DNA of 64,000 bases from Aquimarina sp. Aq107 (GCF_943733665.1 NZ_OX030782.1:3086501-3150500); one strand, 5' to 3'. Shown: positions 18,799 to 27,652, numbered from the stretch's first letter. Numbers and translations: made by a program. Notes: generated by a model not told the origin, from the sequence alone.

Positions 18799-19314
18799 AT
18801 GAAAAAATTAATAATCGTAACCCATCCAGATTTAAAAAATTCTAAAATAAATAGGTCTTGGCTTCGTGAATTCAATAAATACCCCAATGATTTTGTTATT
18901 CATTCATTATATAACAAATACCCCAACCTCAATTTCGATATTACGGCAGAACAAGAACTCCTATTGAAACATCAAGAAATAATCTTTCAGTTTCCTCTTC
19001 ATTGGTTTAGCACCCCCTTTGCCCTAAAGCAATATATCGATCAGGTACTCACCTATGGATGGGCGTTTGGTCCTAATGGTGATAAAATAAAAGGGAAAAA
19101 AATTAGTTTTGCGATTTCTACTGGAGGAAAAAAAGACTCATACGAATCTATAAATGCAATTAGTGTTTCCAATTTATTAAATGATTTTAAATTAAGTTTT
19201 CAATATTGTGGCTGCCTCATAGATGAACTTCACATTTTTTATGGCGCAATGTTTAATCCTTCCGAACAATCCATACTAGAAAACACAGAAGAATATTTGA
19301 ACAAATTTCGATAA
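18799..19314 (+). CDS. NAD(P)H-dependent oxidoreductase, flavodoxin-like fold
   Basis: This 171-residue protein matches the KefF/MdaB-like quinone reductase family. It has a phosphate-binding start, IIVTHPDLKNSKINRSWL, then the typical FQFPLHWFSTPFALKQYIDQ segment with the flavin-contacting PLHW, and finally VLTYGWAFG and KGKKISFAISTGG. These enzymes bind FMN or FAD and reduce quinones or nitro compounds with NAD(P)H in the cytoplasm. It sits between a Crp/Fnr regulator and an exported RidA homologue, with a 50-base gap to the latter. Redox or electrophile stress response is a reasonable but unproven role. Confidence 0.9.
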   Translation: MKKLIIVTHPDLKNSKINRSWLREFNKYPNDFVIHSLYNKYPNLNFDITAEQELLLKHQEIIFQFPLHWFSTPFALKQYIDQVLTYGWAFGPNGDKIKGKKISFAISTGGKKDSYESINAISVSNLLNDFKLSFQYCGCLIDELHIFYGAMFNPSEQSILENTEEYLNKFR

Positions 19315-19364
19315 CGTGAAAGATCAGAACCTTAGATCGAAATAATCATTTCAATTATATAAGC

Positions 19365-19856
19365 ATGAAAAATATTATAACACTTTTAGCAATTACATTA
19401 TTAGCTATTGGATCTGCAATAGCACAAAACAAAAACGACAAATACATGAAAAATAAAACAGAAAAAATAGAATATTTTCAACTTCGCTCTAAAGAAGTGG
19501 AGAATGGATTTGGATATTCATTTGCTATAAAAACAGGTAATAAAATTAAAGCTTCTGGAGCGGTTAGTATGGATGCTCTTGGAAAACCAACAGCCGTTGG
19601 AGATTATACTCAGCAAATGAAAAACTGTTATGCGGATATACAAAAAATGCTAGAGCATTATGATTGTACCTTTGATGACATAATTGTCGAAAATATATAC
19701 ACAACTGATATGAAATTATTTATGGAAAATTTGGAGTATCGAAAATCATTATATAAAAAAAACCACTATCCAAAATCTACCTGGTTAGGAGTTACGGAAT
19801 TAGCTTTACCAGAGTTTATGATCGAAATAGAAGTCGAGGTATTCAAGCCAGAATAG
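19365..19856 (+). CDS. Exported RidA-family protein
   Basis: The C-terminal 130 residues are RidA/YjgF/UK114: IKASGAVSMDALGKPTAVGD, TQQMKNCYADIQKMLEHYD, NIYTTDM and ELALPEFMIEIEVEV. Unlike normal RidA (about 130 residues, cytosolic), this one begins with a signal peptide, MKNIITLLAITLLAIGSAIAQ. The usual catalytic Arg that follows the active-site loop is replaced around LALPEFMIEIE, so enamine deaminase activity is uncertain. An internal ATG at 19446 would make a cytosolic form of about 136 residues starting MKNKTEKIEYF; both products are possible. It lies between a flavoprotein and a rhodanese gene in one probable operon. Confidence 0.88.
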   Translation: MKNIITLLAITLLAIGSAIAQNKNDKYMKNKTEKIEYFQLRSKEVENGFGYSFAIKTGNKIKASGAVSMDALGKPTAVGDYTQQMKNCYADIQKMLEHYDCTFDDIIVENIYTTDMKLFMENLEYRKSLYKKNHYPKSTWLGVTELALPEFMIEIEVEVFKPE

Positions 19857-19892
19857 TATTTAATTGCTTATCTATAATACACTATTAATATC

Positions 19893-20768
19893 ATGGAAAA
19901 ACAACATAATTTAAAGAAAGTTAACGGCGAAAAAATCCTTTCTCCATTAATTTCAGCAAAAGAATTAAATAATATTTTAAGAAAATCAAATATCAAAATT
20001 TTTGATGTAAGAGGAACTTGGGGAGTAGATCCTAAATCATTGTATGATGAATATAAAATTGGACATATTCCTACCGCAAGCTTTTTAGACTGGAGAAAAG
20101 AATTTATTGAAGTGAACGTTACTCCCAATTTAGCGCAAATATCTTCGTATCCTGAGGCAAAACAGTCTTTTATAGATTTAGGCATTCATAAAGATGATAC
20201 TGTAATCCTGTATGATGATTACAATCATATGTTTGCTGGCAGAATTTGGTGGGCTATGCGTTACTGGGGTTTTGATAATGTTCGAGTTCTAAACGGTGGT
20301 TTTAAAAACTGGAAATCAGAAAATCTGCCTGTTTCACAAGAAATACTGAACGTATCAAAAGGCACATTTGAGCCGATAGCTAGAGAAAACTTAAGAAAGT
20401 CATTAGAAAATTTTATAATTGAAAAAGAGAATTCTTGTGTTCTAGATGGACGAGGTATTGCTGGGTATAGAGGAAAACCAGAAGATCCCCGCACAGGTCA
20501 TATACCTGGTGCAATAAGCGCTGCATATACTTCATTTATAGATAAAGAAACAGGGCTTTTTATCAAACCTTCAGAGATTATTGCTTTATTTAATACTACT
20601 ATTCCAAACTGGAAGACTGAAAAAATAATTTGCTCTTGTGGAGCTGGTTATTCTGGTACTGTAGCAATGTTAGCATTGGCACAAATAGGGATCGAATCTA
20701 GTTTATTTGATGGATCATTTAATATCTGGAAACAAGATCTTAATAGGCCAATATCACAATCTATTTAA
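19893..20768 (+). CDS. Rhodanese-type sulfurtransferase, two-domain
   Basis: The protein (291 residues) has two rhodanese domains, as in thiosulfate or 3-mercaptopyruvate sulfurtransferases. The N-terminal domain has FDVRGTWG, GHIPTASFLDWRKEF, then VILYDDYNHMFAGRIWWAMR. The C-terminal domain has the catalytic loop CSCGAGYSG with the likely nucleophile C249 (C247 is a nearby second Cys), preceded by LDGRGIAGYRG and GHIPGAISAAY. It should transfer sulfane sulfur to cyanide or thiols in the cytoplasm; no signal peptide is visible. The upstream RidA gene ends 36 bases before it, suggesting co-transcription. Confidence 0.93.
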   Translation: MEKQHNLKKVNGEKILSPLISAKELNNILRKSNIKIFDVRGTWGVDPKSLYDEYKIGHIPTASFLDWRKEFIEVNVTPNLAQISSYPEAKQSFIDLGIHKDDTVILYDDYNHMFAGRIWWAMRYWGFDNVRVLNGGFKNWKSENLPVSQEILNVSKGTFEPIARENLRKSLENFIIEKENSCVLDGRGIAGYRGKPEDPRTGHIPGAISAAYTSFIDKETGLFIKPSEIIALFNTTIPNWKTEKIICSCGAGYSGTVAMLALAQIGIESSLFDGSFNIWKQDLNRPISQSI

Positions 20769-20930
20769 AACATAAATTTATATTTTACTTAAATAAAAAG
20801 AAAACAATACTTAATACTGGATTAAAAAGATCGTTTGTTATTGTATCATTGTTAGACTTTTATAATATAAAAAAACAAAAAACTATCGCACAATAATAAG
20901 TTTAATAATATTTTATACTACACTAATTTA

Positions 20931-20938
20931 TATATTTG
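20931..20938 (+). promoter_or_regulatory. Candidate -7 promoter element
   Basis: TATATTTG matches the Bacteroidetes -7 consensus TAnnTTTG exactly and lies 23 bases upstream of the GTG at 20962. No clear -33 TTG precedes it. Confidence 0.35.
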
Positions 20939-20961
20939 ATATAGGCAGTAATTAAACAAAA

Positions 20962-21525
20962 GTGGAAAAATTAAAAAACTGTATTCTAAGTCAAATTGCC
21001 ATTGAAAAAAAATCAATGGATACCATTCTTTCAGTTTTTGAACCATTAGAAATTGTGAAAGGTGATTTCTTTCTAAAATCAGGAAGGATTTGTCGCCAAA
21101 TGGCCTTTATTGAATCTGGTTATATGAGAATGTATGACATTGCAGATGGAAAAGAAATAACCTTATGGATTGGTAGTAGTGGTAAATTTATCACTTCGCT
21201 TTCAAGCTTCATTTTCCAAACAACAAATAACTGGAACATACAAGCAATTACAGACTGCAAACTATATGTAATTAACCGAGAAAATCATTTTAGGCTAAAT
21301 AAAACTGAGCCCAAATGGTTAGAGTTTGATAATATGTTATTGGCACATTCTTTTGCCTTACTAGAAAAAAACATGTTTGCTCAATTACATACTACAGCAA
21401 AACAACGATTTATAAGTTTACTAGGTGAAGAACCAGATCTTTTTAAAAATGTCCCATTACAATATATAGCGTCTATGTTGGGAATTACTCCAGAATCATT
21501 AAGTAGGCTTAGAAGAATGAATTAA
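20962..21525 (+). CDS. Crp/Fnr-family transcriptional regulator, GTG start
   Basis: The start is GTG at 20962; no better ATG lies nearby. The N-terminal nucleotide-binding-like domain has EIVKGDFFLKSGRICRQMAF, then YMRMYDIADGKEITLWIG and SFIFQTTNNWNIQAI. The C-terminal winged helix ends in ITPESLSRLRRM, only two residues beyond the recognition helix, so the protein is a little shorter (187 residues) than the 193-residue homologue at 18115. A TATATTTG element at 20931-20938 matches the Bacteroidetes -7 box and lies 23 bases upstream of the start. It probably regulates its own neighbourhood. Confidence 0.9.
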   Translation: MEKLKNCILSQIAIEKKSMDTILSVFEPLEIVKGDFFLKSGRICRQMAFIESGYMRMYDIADGKEITLWIGSSGKFITSLSSFIFQTTNNWNIQAITDCKLYVINRENHFRLNKTEPKWLEFDNMLLAHSFALLEKNMFAQLHTTAKQRFISLLGEEPDLFKNVPLQYIASMLGITPESLSRLRRMN

Positions 21526-21590
21526 CTATCATTTGTCAAGAGAGATTAAACTTTGTTTACAGAAATTTGCTAAAACAAAATCTCATTCAA

Positions 21591-21962
21591 ATGAATAAAC
21601 TACAAAATGCCTTAAGAATCAATACCCTCTTCTCGAGTACATTAGGCATTATTTTGATTATATTAAATCAACAAATCGCAAAACTATTCGGTACCGATAA
21701 CAATACCGTTTTTTGGATCGTGGGAGTCGTATTGATGTACTTTGCTTTGACCATTTGGTTTGAAATCAAGAAGCAACGAAAATCAGCTATCATTTGGATT
21801 ATAACTCAAGATTATGCCTGGGTGCTGGCTAGCGTATTGCTCGTAACATTTAATCCCTTTCAAATTACCAAAACAGGGAACTTAATAATCAGTATTATTG
21901 CGTTAATTGTTTTATATATGGGTGTAAATCAAATGATCAAATTAGACTCAATCAACAAATAA
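21591..21962 (+). CDS. Four-helix membrane protein of unknown function
   Basis: The chosen start is ATG at 21591 (MNKLQNALRINTLFSSTLG); an upstream TTG is less likely. The 123-residue protein has four hydrophobic helices, with GIILIILNQ, VVLMYFALTIWFEIKK, DYAWVLASVLLVTF and IISIIALIVLYMGV. It lies 65 bases after a Crp/Fnr gene and ends with a strong terminator at 22055. The family is not one I can name, but small membrane proteins paired with Crp/Fnr genes are frequent in Bacteroidetes. Transport or sensing is possible. Confidence 0.78.
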   Translation: MNKLQNALRINTLFSSTLGIILIILNQQIAKLFGTDNNTVFWIVGVVLMYFALTIWFEIKKQRKSAIIWIITQDYAWVLASVLLVTFNPFQITKTGNLIISIIALIVLYMGVNQMIKLDSINK

Positions 21963-22054
21963 CTTCCCGTAAGCCCGATAGATAGAACTAATCACTTTTG
22001 ATAATAATTATTTTAAAAGGTTTTATTTCCTAAAAAATAATAATGATTTTTTTT

Positions 22055-22089
22055 AAACGTATACTGTACTGGCCAAGTATACGTTTTTT
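22055..22089 (+). terminator. Strong intrinsic terminator
   Basis: The perfect inverted repeat AAACGTATACT (22055-22065) pairs with AGTATACGTTT (22076-22086) around a 10-base loop, and runs into a T-tract. Eight T also lie immediately upstream, near 22047-22054. It ends the Crp/Fnr-membrane protein unit. Confidence 0.85.
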
Positions 22090-22218
22090 AAATAGATACA
22101 AAATATAAGGGTAAGGATGAGTAGCTTAATCGAAAGTTCATTACTTTTAATTCCCATTCTAACCAAACCAAGATGTTAGAATTTATTTTGACTATTTAAA
22201 AAGATAAATTTAACCATT

Positions 22219-23889
22219 ATGAAAACCTACAATATGACTAGTCTCTTAAAAAATATAATTGCATTCGTGCTACTCTTATTTAATTATACATTAGTATTAG
22301 GGCAATCGATTAACTATACAGCGTCTACAGATATTATAGCAAACCCTGAAAGGGGATTACAAAAATATTCTATTACATCCAGTGAGTACGCAACGACTGC
22401 GGATTTTAGCAACTTATCTGTTAGCACTTTAAATAATTGGAAGACAAGCACGGACAAAGTAACTGTTGTATACCGTTATTTTCTTTTAGATGCATTTTTA
22501 AATACAGATATTAACGCTACTTTTTTAGACAATATTCAAGGAGATTTCGATAATGTAAGAACCGCTGGTCTAAAAATCATTGTGAGGTTTTCTTATTCTA
22601 ATTCTCAAGGGACTTCAGCACAACAACCAACCAAATCCCAAATATTAACACATATTTCTCAACTTTCTACAGTATTAAATACCAATAAAGATATTATTTT
22701 TTCTATTCAAGCTGGTTTTATTGGTACTTGGGGAGAATGGTATTATACAAACTCTACAGAATTTGGTACCGATGGTAGTATCTCCGAAACTCAATGGGCT
22801 AATCGCAAAGAAATAGTAGATGCAATGTTAGCAGCTACACCAATAGAAATCCCTATCCAAGTTAGATATGCAGCTATTAAAACTACAATGTATGGCGATA
22901 CACAACTAAATGAGCAAACCGCTTATGAAAATACTGAAAATGCCAGAATTGGATTCTATAATGATGCGTTCTTAAATGATTTTGGTGATCAAGGAACCTA
23001 CGGTGTGTCATCCCAATGCGAAAACCCTGTTGGAGCAATTGATTACTCTTATATTTCTAACGAAACCAAGTATTTACCAATGACAGGAGAGACTAATGGT
23101 ATAAATACTTGCGATAATGGTTTTAGAACGAGCGGCGCTAATGCGTTAAATGAATTAAATTTAACCAATTGGACAACCATAAACAGAGATTACTATACAC
23201 CCTTTTGGACTCAGGCAATCAACTCAGGCCATTATGACGATATTGTAAAAAACGTCGGATACAGATTTGTTTTAAATTCATCAACGATAACGACTAATAA
23301 TAGTGATTTTGACCTAAGTTTAGATATCACAAATGTCGGTTTCGCAAGACCTTTTAAAAAAAGAACTGTATATCTAATTTTGAAAAATACAGCTACAGAT
23401 GAAATCATTACAGAAGTGATCAACACAGATATTAGAACTTGGGAATCTTCTGTTTCAATAACACAAAATTTTGATTTAGGGTTAACCGGAACATTTCAAT
23501 TATATCTTTGGATGCCTGATACTGAAGCATCTTTAGCATCTAATTCTGATTATAGTATTCAACTTGCAAACACAAATACTTGGCAATCTGAAACAGGCTA
23601 CAATAACCTACTACAGACAATATCTTTAAACAACACACTTAATGTTGATGATTTTTCGATTACAGACAATTTCTCAATCTATCCAAATCCGGCATCCGAT
23701 ATTATTACAATAAAGTTAAAAAAATATGATAGTGCAGAACTTGAAATTTTTGATATTAACGGCCAATTAATCAAAGGATTATCTGTATCTCAAGATTCTC
23801 AGTTAGATATTTCTGACTTATCAAATGGAGTGTATTTTTTACGTTTAAATAAAAACAAATTAGTTACTCGTAAATTGATAAAAAAATAA
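22219..23889 (+). CDS. DUF4874/DUF4832 protein with T9SS sorting domain
   Basis: A long hydrophobic leader (MTSLLKNIIAFVLLLFNYTL) gives export. Residues 35-210 match DUF4874 (IIANPERGLQKYS, DKVTVVYRYFLLDAFL, FSIQAGFIGTWGEWYYTNS). The next 240 residues match DUF4832, starting around MPLRYAAIKT-like IPIQVRYAAIKTTMYG and ending near LGLTGTFQLYLWMPD. The last 80 residues (FSIYPNPASDIITIKL, then GQLIKGL) are a type A T9SS sorting domain. DUF4874/DUF4832 pairs are TIM-barrel-like and suspected glycosidases; the conserved GTWGEW could hold a catalytic Glu, which is inference. The protein should be surface-attached or secreted. It is a single-gene unit behind a strong terminator. Confidence 0.9.
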   Translation: MKTYNMTSLLKNIIAFVLLLFNYTLVLGQSINYTASTDIIANPERGLQKYSITSSEYATTADFSNLSVSTLNNWKTSTDKVTVVYRYFLLDAFLNTDINATFLDNIQGDFDNVRTAGLKIIVRFSYSNSQGTSAQQPTKSQILTHISQLSTVLNTNKDIIFSIQAGFIGTWGEWYYTNSTEFGTDGSISETQWANRKEIVDAMLAATPIEIPIQVRYAAIKTTMYGDTQLNEQTAYENTENARIGFYNDAFLNDFGDQGTYGVSSQCENPVGAIDYSYISNETKYLPMTGETNGINTCDNGFRTSGANALNELNLTNWTTINRDYYTPFWTQAINSGHYDDIVKNVGYRFVLNSSTITTNNSDFDLSLDITNVGFARPFKKRTVYLILKNTATDEIITEVINTDIRTWESSVSITQNFDLGLTGTFQLYLWMPDTEASLASNSDYSIQLANTNTWQSETGYNNLLQTISLNNTLNVDDFSITDNFSIYPNPASDIITIKLKKYDSAELEIFDINGQLIKGLSVSQDSQLDISDLSNGVYFLRLNKNKLVTRKLIKK

Positions 23890-23988
23890 ACATTATATTT
23901 TGTAATAAATCGTAATCACCATCAGTAGATCGTAGTCGTTATACGTACTGTTAATGAAACACAAGATTCTGATTATTCGAAGAATATA

Positions 23989-24696
23989 ATGGCTAAAAAA
24001 CCTGACAAAAACATAAAAGAAAAGAATAAAACGAATTCAGAACTAAAAAGGATTGATAGACACTATTTATATGCCGAAATTCAAAGTTTACTTAATTTAG
24101 AAAAAGGTTTTTTATTAACCGTAAAAAACCTCTTGATTAAGCCAGGAAAATCGGTTCGGGAATTTATACACGAAAATAGAGAAAAGTACGTAAAACCCAT
24201 TCTATTCTTAATTCTTACTTCTGTGATTTTTACATTTATTATAAATTCATTAGATATAAGTTTTAATCTTTTTAACATTGATAAAATTCAAGGTTTTCAT
24301 GGAAAGATTCGGTCTAAAGAAATTGGAGATTGGACTCAAAAAAACATTGGATATTCTCAACTCGCAATGGGTGTTTTTATTGGGTTATGGATAAAGTTAT
24401 TATTCCGAAAATCGAATTACAATTTCTATGAGATATTAGTTCTTTTATCATTTATTTTAGGTGAATCCTTTATAGTTTTAGGCACTTTTATTCTTTTAGC
24501 TACAATTTTAAAAAGTCCAATTATAGGGCTTGTTGGTGGCTTTATTTACTTTATTTATATCATTTGGGGAATTGGACAATTTTATGGAGAGAATCGGATC
24601 ATAAATTATCTAAAATCACTTTTAGCCTATGTTTTAGGTAATGTTACTTACATGATATTAATGGCATTATTAGCTTATATTTTTAAATTTATATAA
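23989..24696 (+). CDS. DUF3667-type membrane protein
   Basis: This 235-residue protein has an N-terminal cytoplasmic part matching DUF3667: RIDRHYLYAEIQSLLNLEKG, LLTVKNLLIKPGKSVREFI and ENREKYVKPILF. Four to five transmembrane helices follow. Many family members begin with a zinc ribbon, which this one lacks; the first 25 residues are only Lys-rich. The Gly-Lys-Ser stretch resembles a nucleotide loop but is a family-typical motif without known activity. It starts a run of small accessory genes up to about 27.4 kb. Confidence 0.87.
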   Translation: MAKKPDKNIKEKNKTNSELKRIDRHYLYAEIQSLLNLEKGFLLTVKNLLIKPGKSVREFIHENREKYVKPILFLILTSVIFTFIINSLDISFNLFNIDKIQGFHGKIRSKEIGDWTQKNIGYSQLAMGVFIGLWIKLLFRKSNYNFYEILVLLSFILGESFIVLGTFILLATILKSPIIGLVGGFIYFIYIIWGIGQFYGENRIINYLKSLLAYVLGNVTYMILMALLAYIFKFI

Positions 24697-24742
24697 CGAA
24701 AATAATACTACTTTTTATTTAAAAACATTTAATAAACCAGTC

Positions 24743-25603
24743 CTGAAAGAACATCTTTATCATATCAAAACTGATGACAACGAAATCATTGCTCTTTGGA
24801 AGCTGAGTTCTAAAAACATATCTGGTAAACATATTTTCCTAACTCACGGGACATTTTCTAATAGAAAAATATGTGACGGTATAACATCATATTTAATAGA
24901 AAGAGGTTTTACTTGTTGGATTATGGAATGGAGAAATCACGGAAAAAGTTCAAAAACCAAAAAGGAATTTAATTTTGAAACCATTGCAAAATTTGACATT
25001 AAATCAACATTCAATTTTCTTTTCAATATCCAAAACATAAAAAAAATAGATTGTTTAACTCATAGTGGTGGTGGTATTATCTTAACAATGTTTTTAATTA
25101 ACAACCCGAGTTATAACCCAATGATTAATAGTATTACTTTATTTGCTGTACAGGCATTCGGAGCTGGAGAAACATTGAATAGTAAAATAAAAATAGTATT
25201 AAGCAAATATATAACCGCTTTATTAGGAAAAGTTCCTTCGAAAGCTGCAGGTTCTACAGAACAAGGCGAAAGTTATTATACCATGAAACAATGGTTTGAT
25301 TGGAATTTAAAAAAGAACTTTATAGGAGCAAACGGATTTGATTACTTAAAAAGGATGAATAGTATCAATGTACCTATTTTATCAATTTGTGCGCAAGGTG
25401 ATCATTTTATAGCACCAAGACAAGGTTGTGAAAAGTTTCTCAATGCATTTGACAACGAACAGAACAAGCTTCTTTTCTTCTCAAAAGAAAATGGAAATTT
25501 AGAAAACTATAATCATAGTCGTATTTTAAAATCTCAAAACTCAAAAAAAGAAATATGGCCTATAGTAGCAAACTGGATTACCCAAAGAAAAACTAATACT
25601 TGA
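24743..25603 (+). CDS. Alpha/beta hydrolase, start codon missing or unconventional
   Basis: The first conventional start, ATG at 24923, is too late: it would lose the oxyanion region. The open frame (24674-24923) encodes KEHLYHIKTDDNEIIALWK, then HIFLTHGTFSNRKICDG, an ordinary start of this hydrolase family. No ATG, GTG or TTG is in frame upstream, so I place the start at CTG 24743 with low certainty. The nucleophile elbow is THSGGG; the C-terminal part includes ICAQGDHFIAP (probable acid) and HSRIL (catalytic His). Either a rare start codon is used or the true start was lost by mutation. The coding frame itself is well supported; the substrate is unknown. Confidence 0.75.
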   Translation: MKEHLYHIKTDDNEIIALWKLSSKNISGKHIFLTHGTFSNRKICDGITSYLIERGFTCWIMEWRNHGKSSKTKKEFNFETIAKFDIKSTFNFLFNIQNIKKIDCLTHSGGGIILTMFLINNPSYNPMINSITLFAVQAFGAGETLNSKIKIVLSKYITALLGKVPSKAAGSTEQGESYYTMKQWFDWNLKKNFIGANGFDYLKRMNSINVPILSICAQGDHFIAPRQGCEKFLNAFDNEQNKLLFFSKENGNLENYNHSRILKSQNSKKEIWPIVANWITQRKTNT

Positions 25604-25765
25604 TACTAGAGAATTAATTATTAAATTAGAAATGTAGAAAACAAGACTAATACTATTAAACAAAGAGTTGTTTTTAAGTATTAATAATTAATTATAAGCA
25701 ACAAAATAGTTACGATACTATCATTTTGGGTAGACATTTTGAAACACCTTAAAATATTTAAGAAA

Positions 25766-26200
25766 ATGGCTAAAAATAAAACCACAGAAACAGAAGTAAA
25801 TGTCTACGATTTTATTGAATCATATGTAGATAACGATCAAAAGAAAGCTGATAGTCATAGATTAATAGAATTAATGAGTGAATGGTCAGGTTTTGAACCT
25901 AAGATGTGGGGACCAACTATAATAGGTTTTGGAAGCTATCACTATAAATATGCAAGTGGTCATGAAGGTGATGCTCCTTTGCTAGGATTCTCACCACGTA
26001 AAACACAATTTTCACTCTATATTTATTCAAAAACAGAAAAAAGTGATATTCTCCTGACGGATTTAGGGAAATTTAAAATGGGGAAAGCTTGTATTTATTT
26101 TAAGAAACTAGCTGATTTAAATATCTCAATTGTTGAAAAACTGAGTATGGAAACAATTGCATATTTAAATGAACATCATGAATGTGCTTGTAGAAATTAA
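25766..26200 (+). CDS. DUF1801 domain protein
   Basis: I choose ATG at 25766 over a TTG upstream. The 144-residue protein matches DUF1801 (YdhG-like): VYDFIESYVDNDQKKADSHR, then EPKMWGPTIIGFGSYHYKYA and GFSPRKTQFSLYIYS. The family has a small alpha+beta fold and no known enzyme activity. A Cys-rich tail (HHECACRN) is unusual. It is an isolated small gene within the accessory run 24-27.4 kb; a GCCAGCAC...CCGTTAGCACC stretch follows its stop codon. Confidence 0.88.
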   Translation: MAKNKTTETEVNVYDFIESYVDNDQKKADSHRLIELMSEWSGFEPKMWGPTIIGFGSYHYKYASGHEGDAPLLGFSPRKTQFSLYIYSKTEKSDILLTDLGKFKMGKACIYFKKLADLNISIVEKLSMETIAYLNEHHECACRN

Positions 26201-26205
26201 TAATA

Positions 26206-26265
26206 ATTGCAAGCCAGCACTATTCAAAAATCTATTAAACGAATTTTATATTAACCGTTAGCACC
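26206..26265 (+). repeat. Possible cassette-boundary remnant
   Basis: TTGCAAGCCAGCAC (26207-26220) and TTAACCGTTAGCACC (26251-26265) bracket a 30-base A+T-rich middle between two unrelated small genes. The flanks share AGCAC, and I recall GTTAGCACC stretches in gene-cassette-like regions of Flavobacteriia. Only this one candidate was noticed, so the call is weak. Confidence 0.3.
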
Positions 26266-26287
26266 AAATAATTTAAAATCAAATAAA

Positions 26288-26665
26288 ATGAAAGTTACTG
26301 TCGAAAAAAATGAAAAGGTTGCCAATATGATATTTGCATCCATTTACCCACTTTACCTTAACAGATTGGAGAAAAACGGTAGAACAAAAGAAGAACTCGA
26401 CCAAGTAATTAAATGGTTTACTGGTTTTGATAATGATGCTTTACAAAGGCTTATTAATGAAAAAGCTACGTTTAGAACGTTTTTTCAAAAAGCTAAAATA
26501 AATCCAAACGCACACATGATTAAAGGAGTCGTTTGTGGTTATCGAATTGAAGAAATAGAAGATGAATTTGAATTATATAAACAATGCAGACGTATGGAAA
26601 AGCTAATTGATGAATTAGCAAGAGGCCGTAAAATGGAGAAGATTTTGCGAAAAGAAAAGAAATAA
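26288..26665 (+). CDS. DUF2200 family protein
   Basis: All 125 residues match DUF2200: VANMIFASIYPLYLNRLEKN, GRTKEELDQVIKWFTGF, INPNAHMIKGVVCGYRIEEI and KLIDELARGRKMEKILRKE. The protein is soluble, without a signal. No function is known to me for this family. Start ATG at 26288 agrees with the family length. It follows a 90-base gap carrying the CCGTTAGCACC motif at about 26255-26264 and precedes a broken DUF2071 gene by 29 bases. Confidence 0.92.
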   Translation: MKVTVEKNEKVANMIFASIYPLYLNRLEKNGRTKEELDQVIKWFTGFDNDALQRLINEKATFRTFFQKAKINPNAHMIKGVVCGYRIEEIEDEFELYKQCRRMEKLIDELARGRKMEKILRKEKK

Positions 26666-26694
26666 AAACTGATAATAGCAATTATCCATAGAAA

Positions 26695-27420
26695 ATGAAA
26701 ATCCCTAAAATAAAAGGAATAATTGACAGGCGAATTCTTATCAACTATCAAGTTGACAAGGAGATCTTGGAAAATTATTTACCGAAACCATTTAGACCCA
26801 AACTCATTAATGGAAAGGGTATTGCTGGAATATGTTTGATCAGGCTAAAAGAAATTAGACCTAAAGGATTACCGAAACAATTAGGAATTTCCTCAGAAAA
26901 TGGAGCTCATAGGATTGCAGTTGAATAGAATGAAAACGGAAAAGTAAAAGAAGGTGTTTACATTCCAAGAAGAGATACTTCTTCTAAAGTAAACTCTTTA
27001 GCCGGAGGTACTATTTTTCCGGGTGTTCATCATCTTGCTGAATTTACGGTTAATGAATCAGACGGAAATTATAATGTAGCATTTATTAGTGATGACGATA
27101 CCTCTTTATCAATTGAAGCAAGTGAAACAGACAATTGGAACGAAGAAAGTGTATTTGATAATCTAAATTGCGTCTCAGACTTTTTTGAAAATGGATCAAT
27201 TGGTTATTCTCCTGACAAAAATGACTTTGACGGATTAGAGCTTAAAGCATATAACTGGAAAGTATCCCTCTTAAATGTAAAAAAAGTTCACTCTAGTTTT
27301 TTTGAAAATAAAACTATTTTTCCAAAAGATTCTATAAAATTCGACAATGCACTTTTAATGAAGAATATTAAACACGAATGGATTGGATTAGAAAAAATAA
27401 AAGCATCTAAATCTATATAA
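26695..27420 (+). pseudogene. DUF2071 family protein interrupted by one in-frame TAG
   Basis: The frame from ATG 26695 to TAA 27420 encodes a DUF2071-like protein of 241 codons, but codon 78 (26926-26928) is TAG. Upstream of it lie DRRILINYQVDKEILENYLP and GAHRIAVE; directly downstream in the same frame lie NENGKVKEGVYIPRRDTSSK, GTIFPGVHHLAEF and VHSSFF. In related proteins this region reads AVEW-ENG, so the TAG is probably a TGG Trp codon changed by one base. Both halves keep good coding character, so the loss looks recent. The two parts together equal normal length. Readthrough is a less likely alternative. Confidence 0.85.
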
Positions 27421-27538
27421 AAAGCGGTTTATAGCTGTCTCGAAATAACTTATAAACAACATACCACAATAAAGTATAAAACAATGTTTAATCAGAATAG
27501 TTCGATTACTAAAATCTACTACTATTTTTAAGCCAATC

Positions 27539-27548
27539 CGTTGTATAA
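27539..27548 (+). repeat. Intergenic 10-mer CGTTGTATAA, copy 1
   Basis: CGTTGTATAA lies in the gap between the DUF2071 gene and the SDR gene. The same 10-mer is found at 30153 and 55691, also intergenic and in the same orientation; see the findings. Here the left arm of a palindrome is not present. Confidence 0.4.
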
Positions 27549-27652
27549 TTAAAGAAAACCAAAAAGTATACGTATTTCGAAATTCCGTATAAGATTCCAA
27601 CACATCATTGTACTGATCTTTGCTCTATTATTTTAAATAAAAAAAGATCAAC

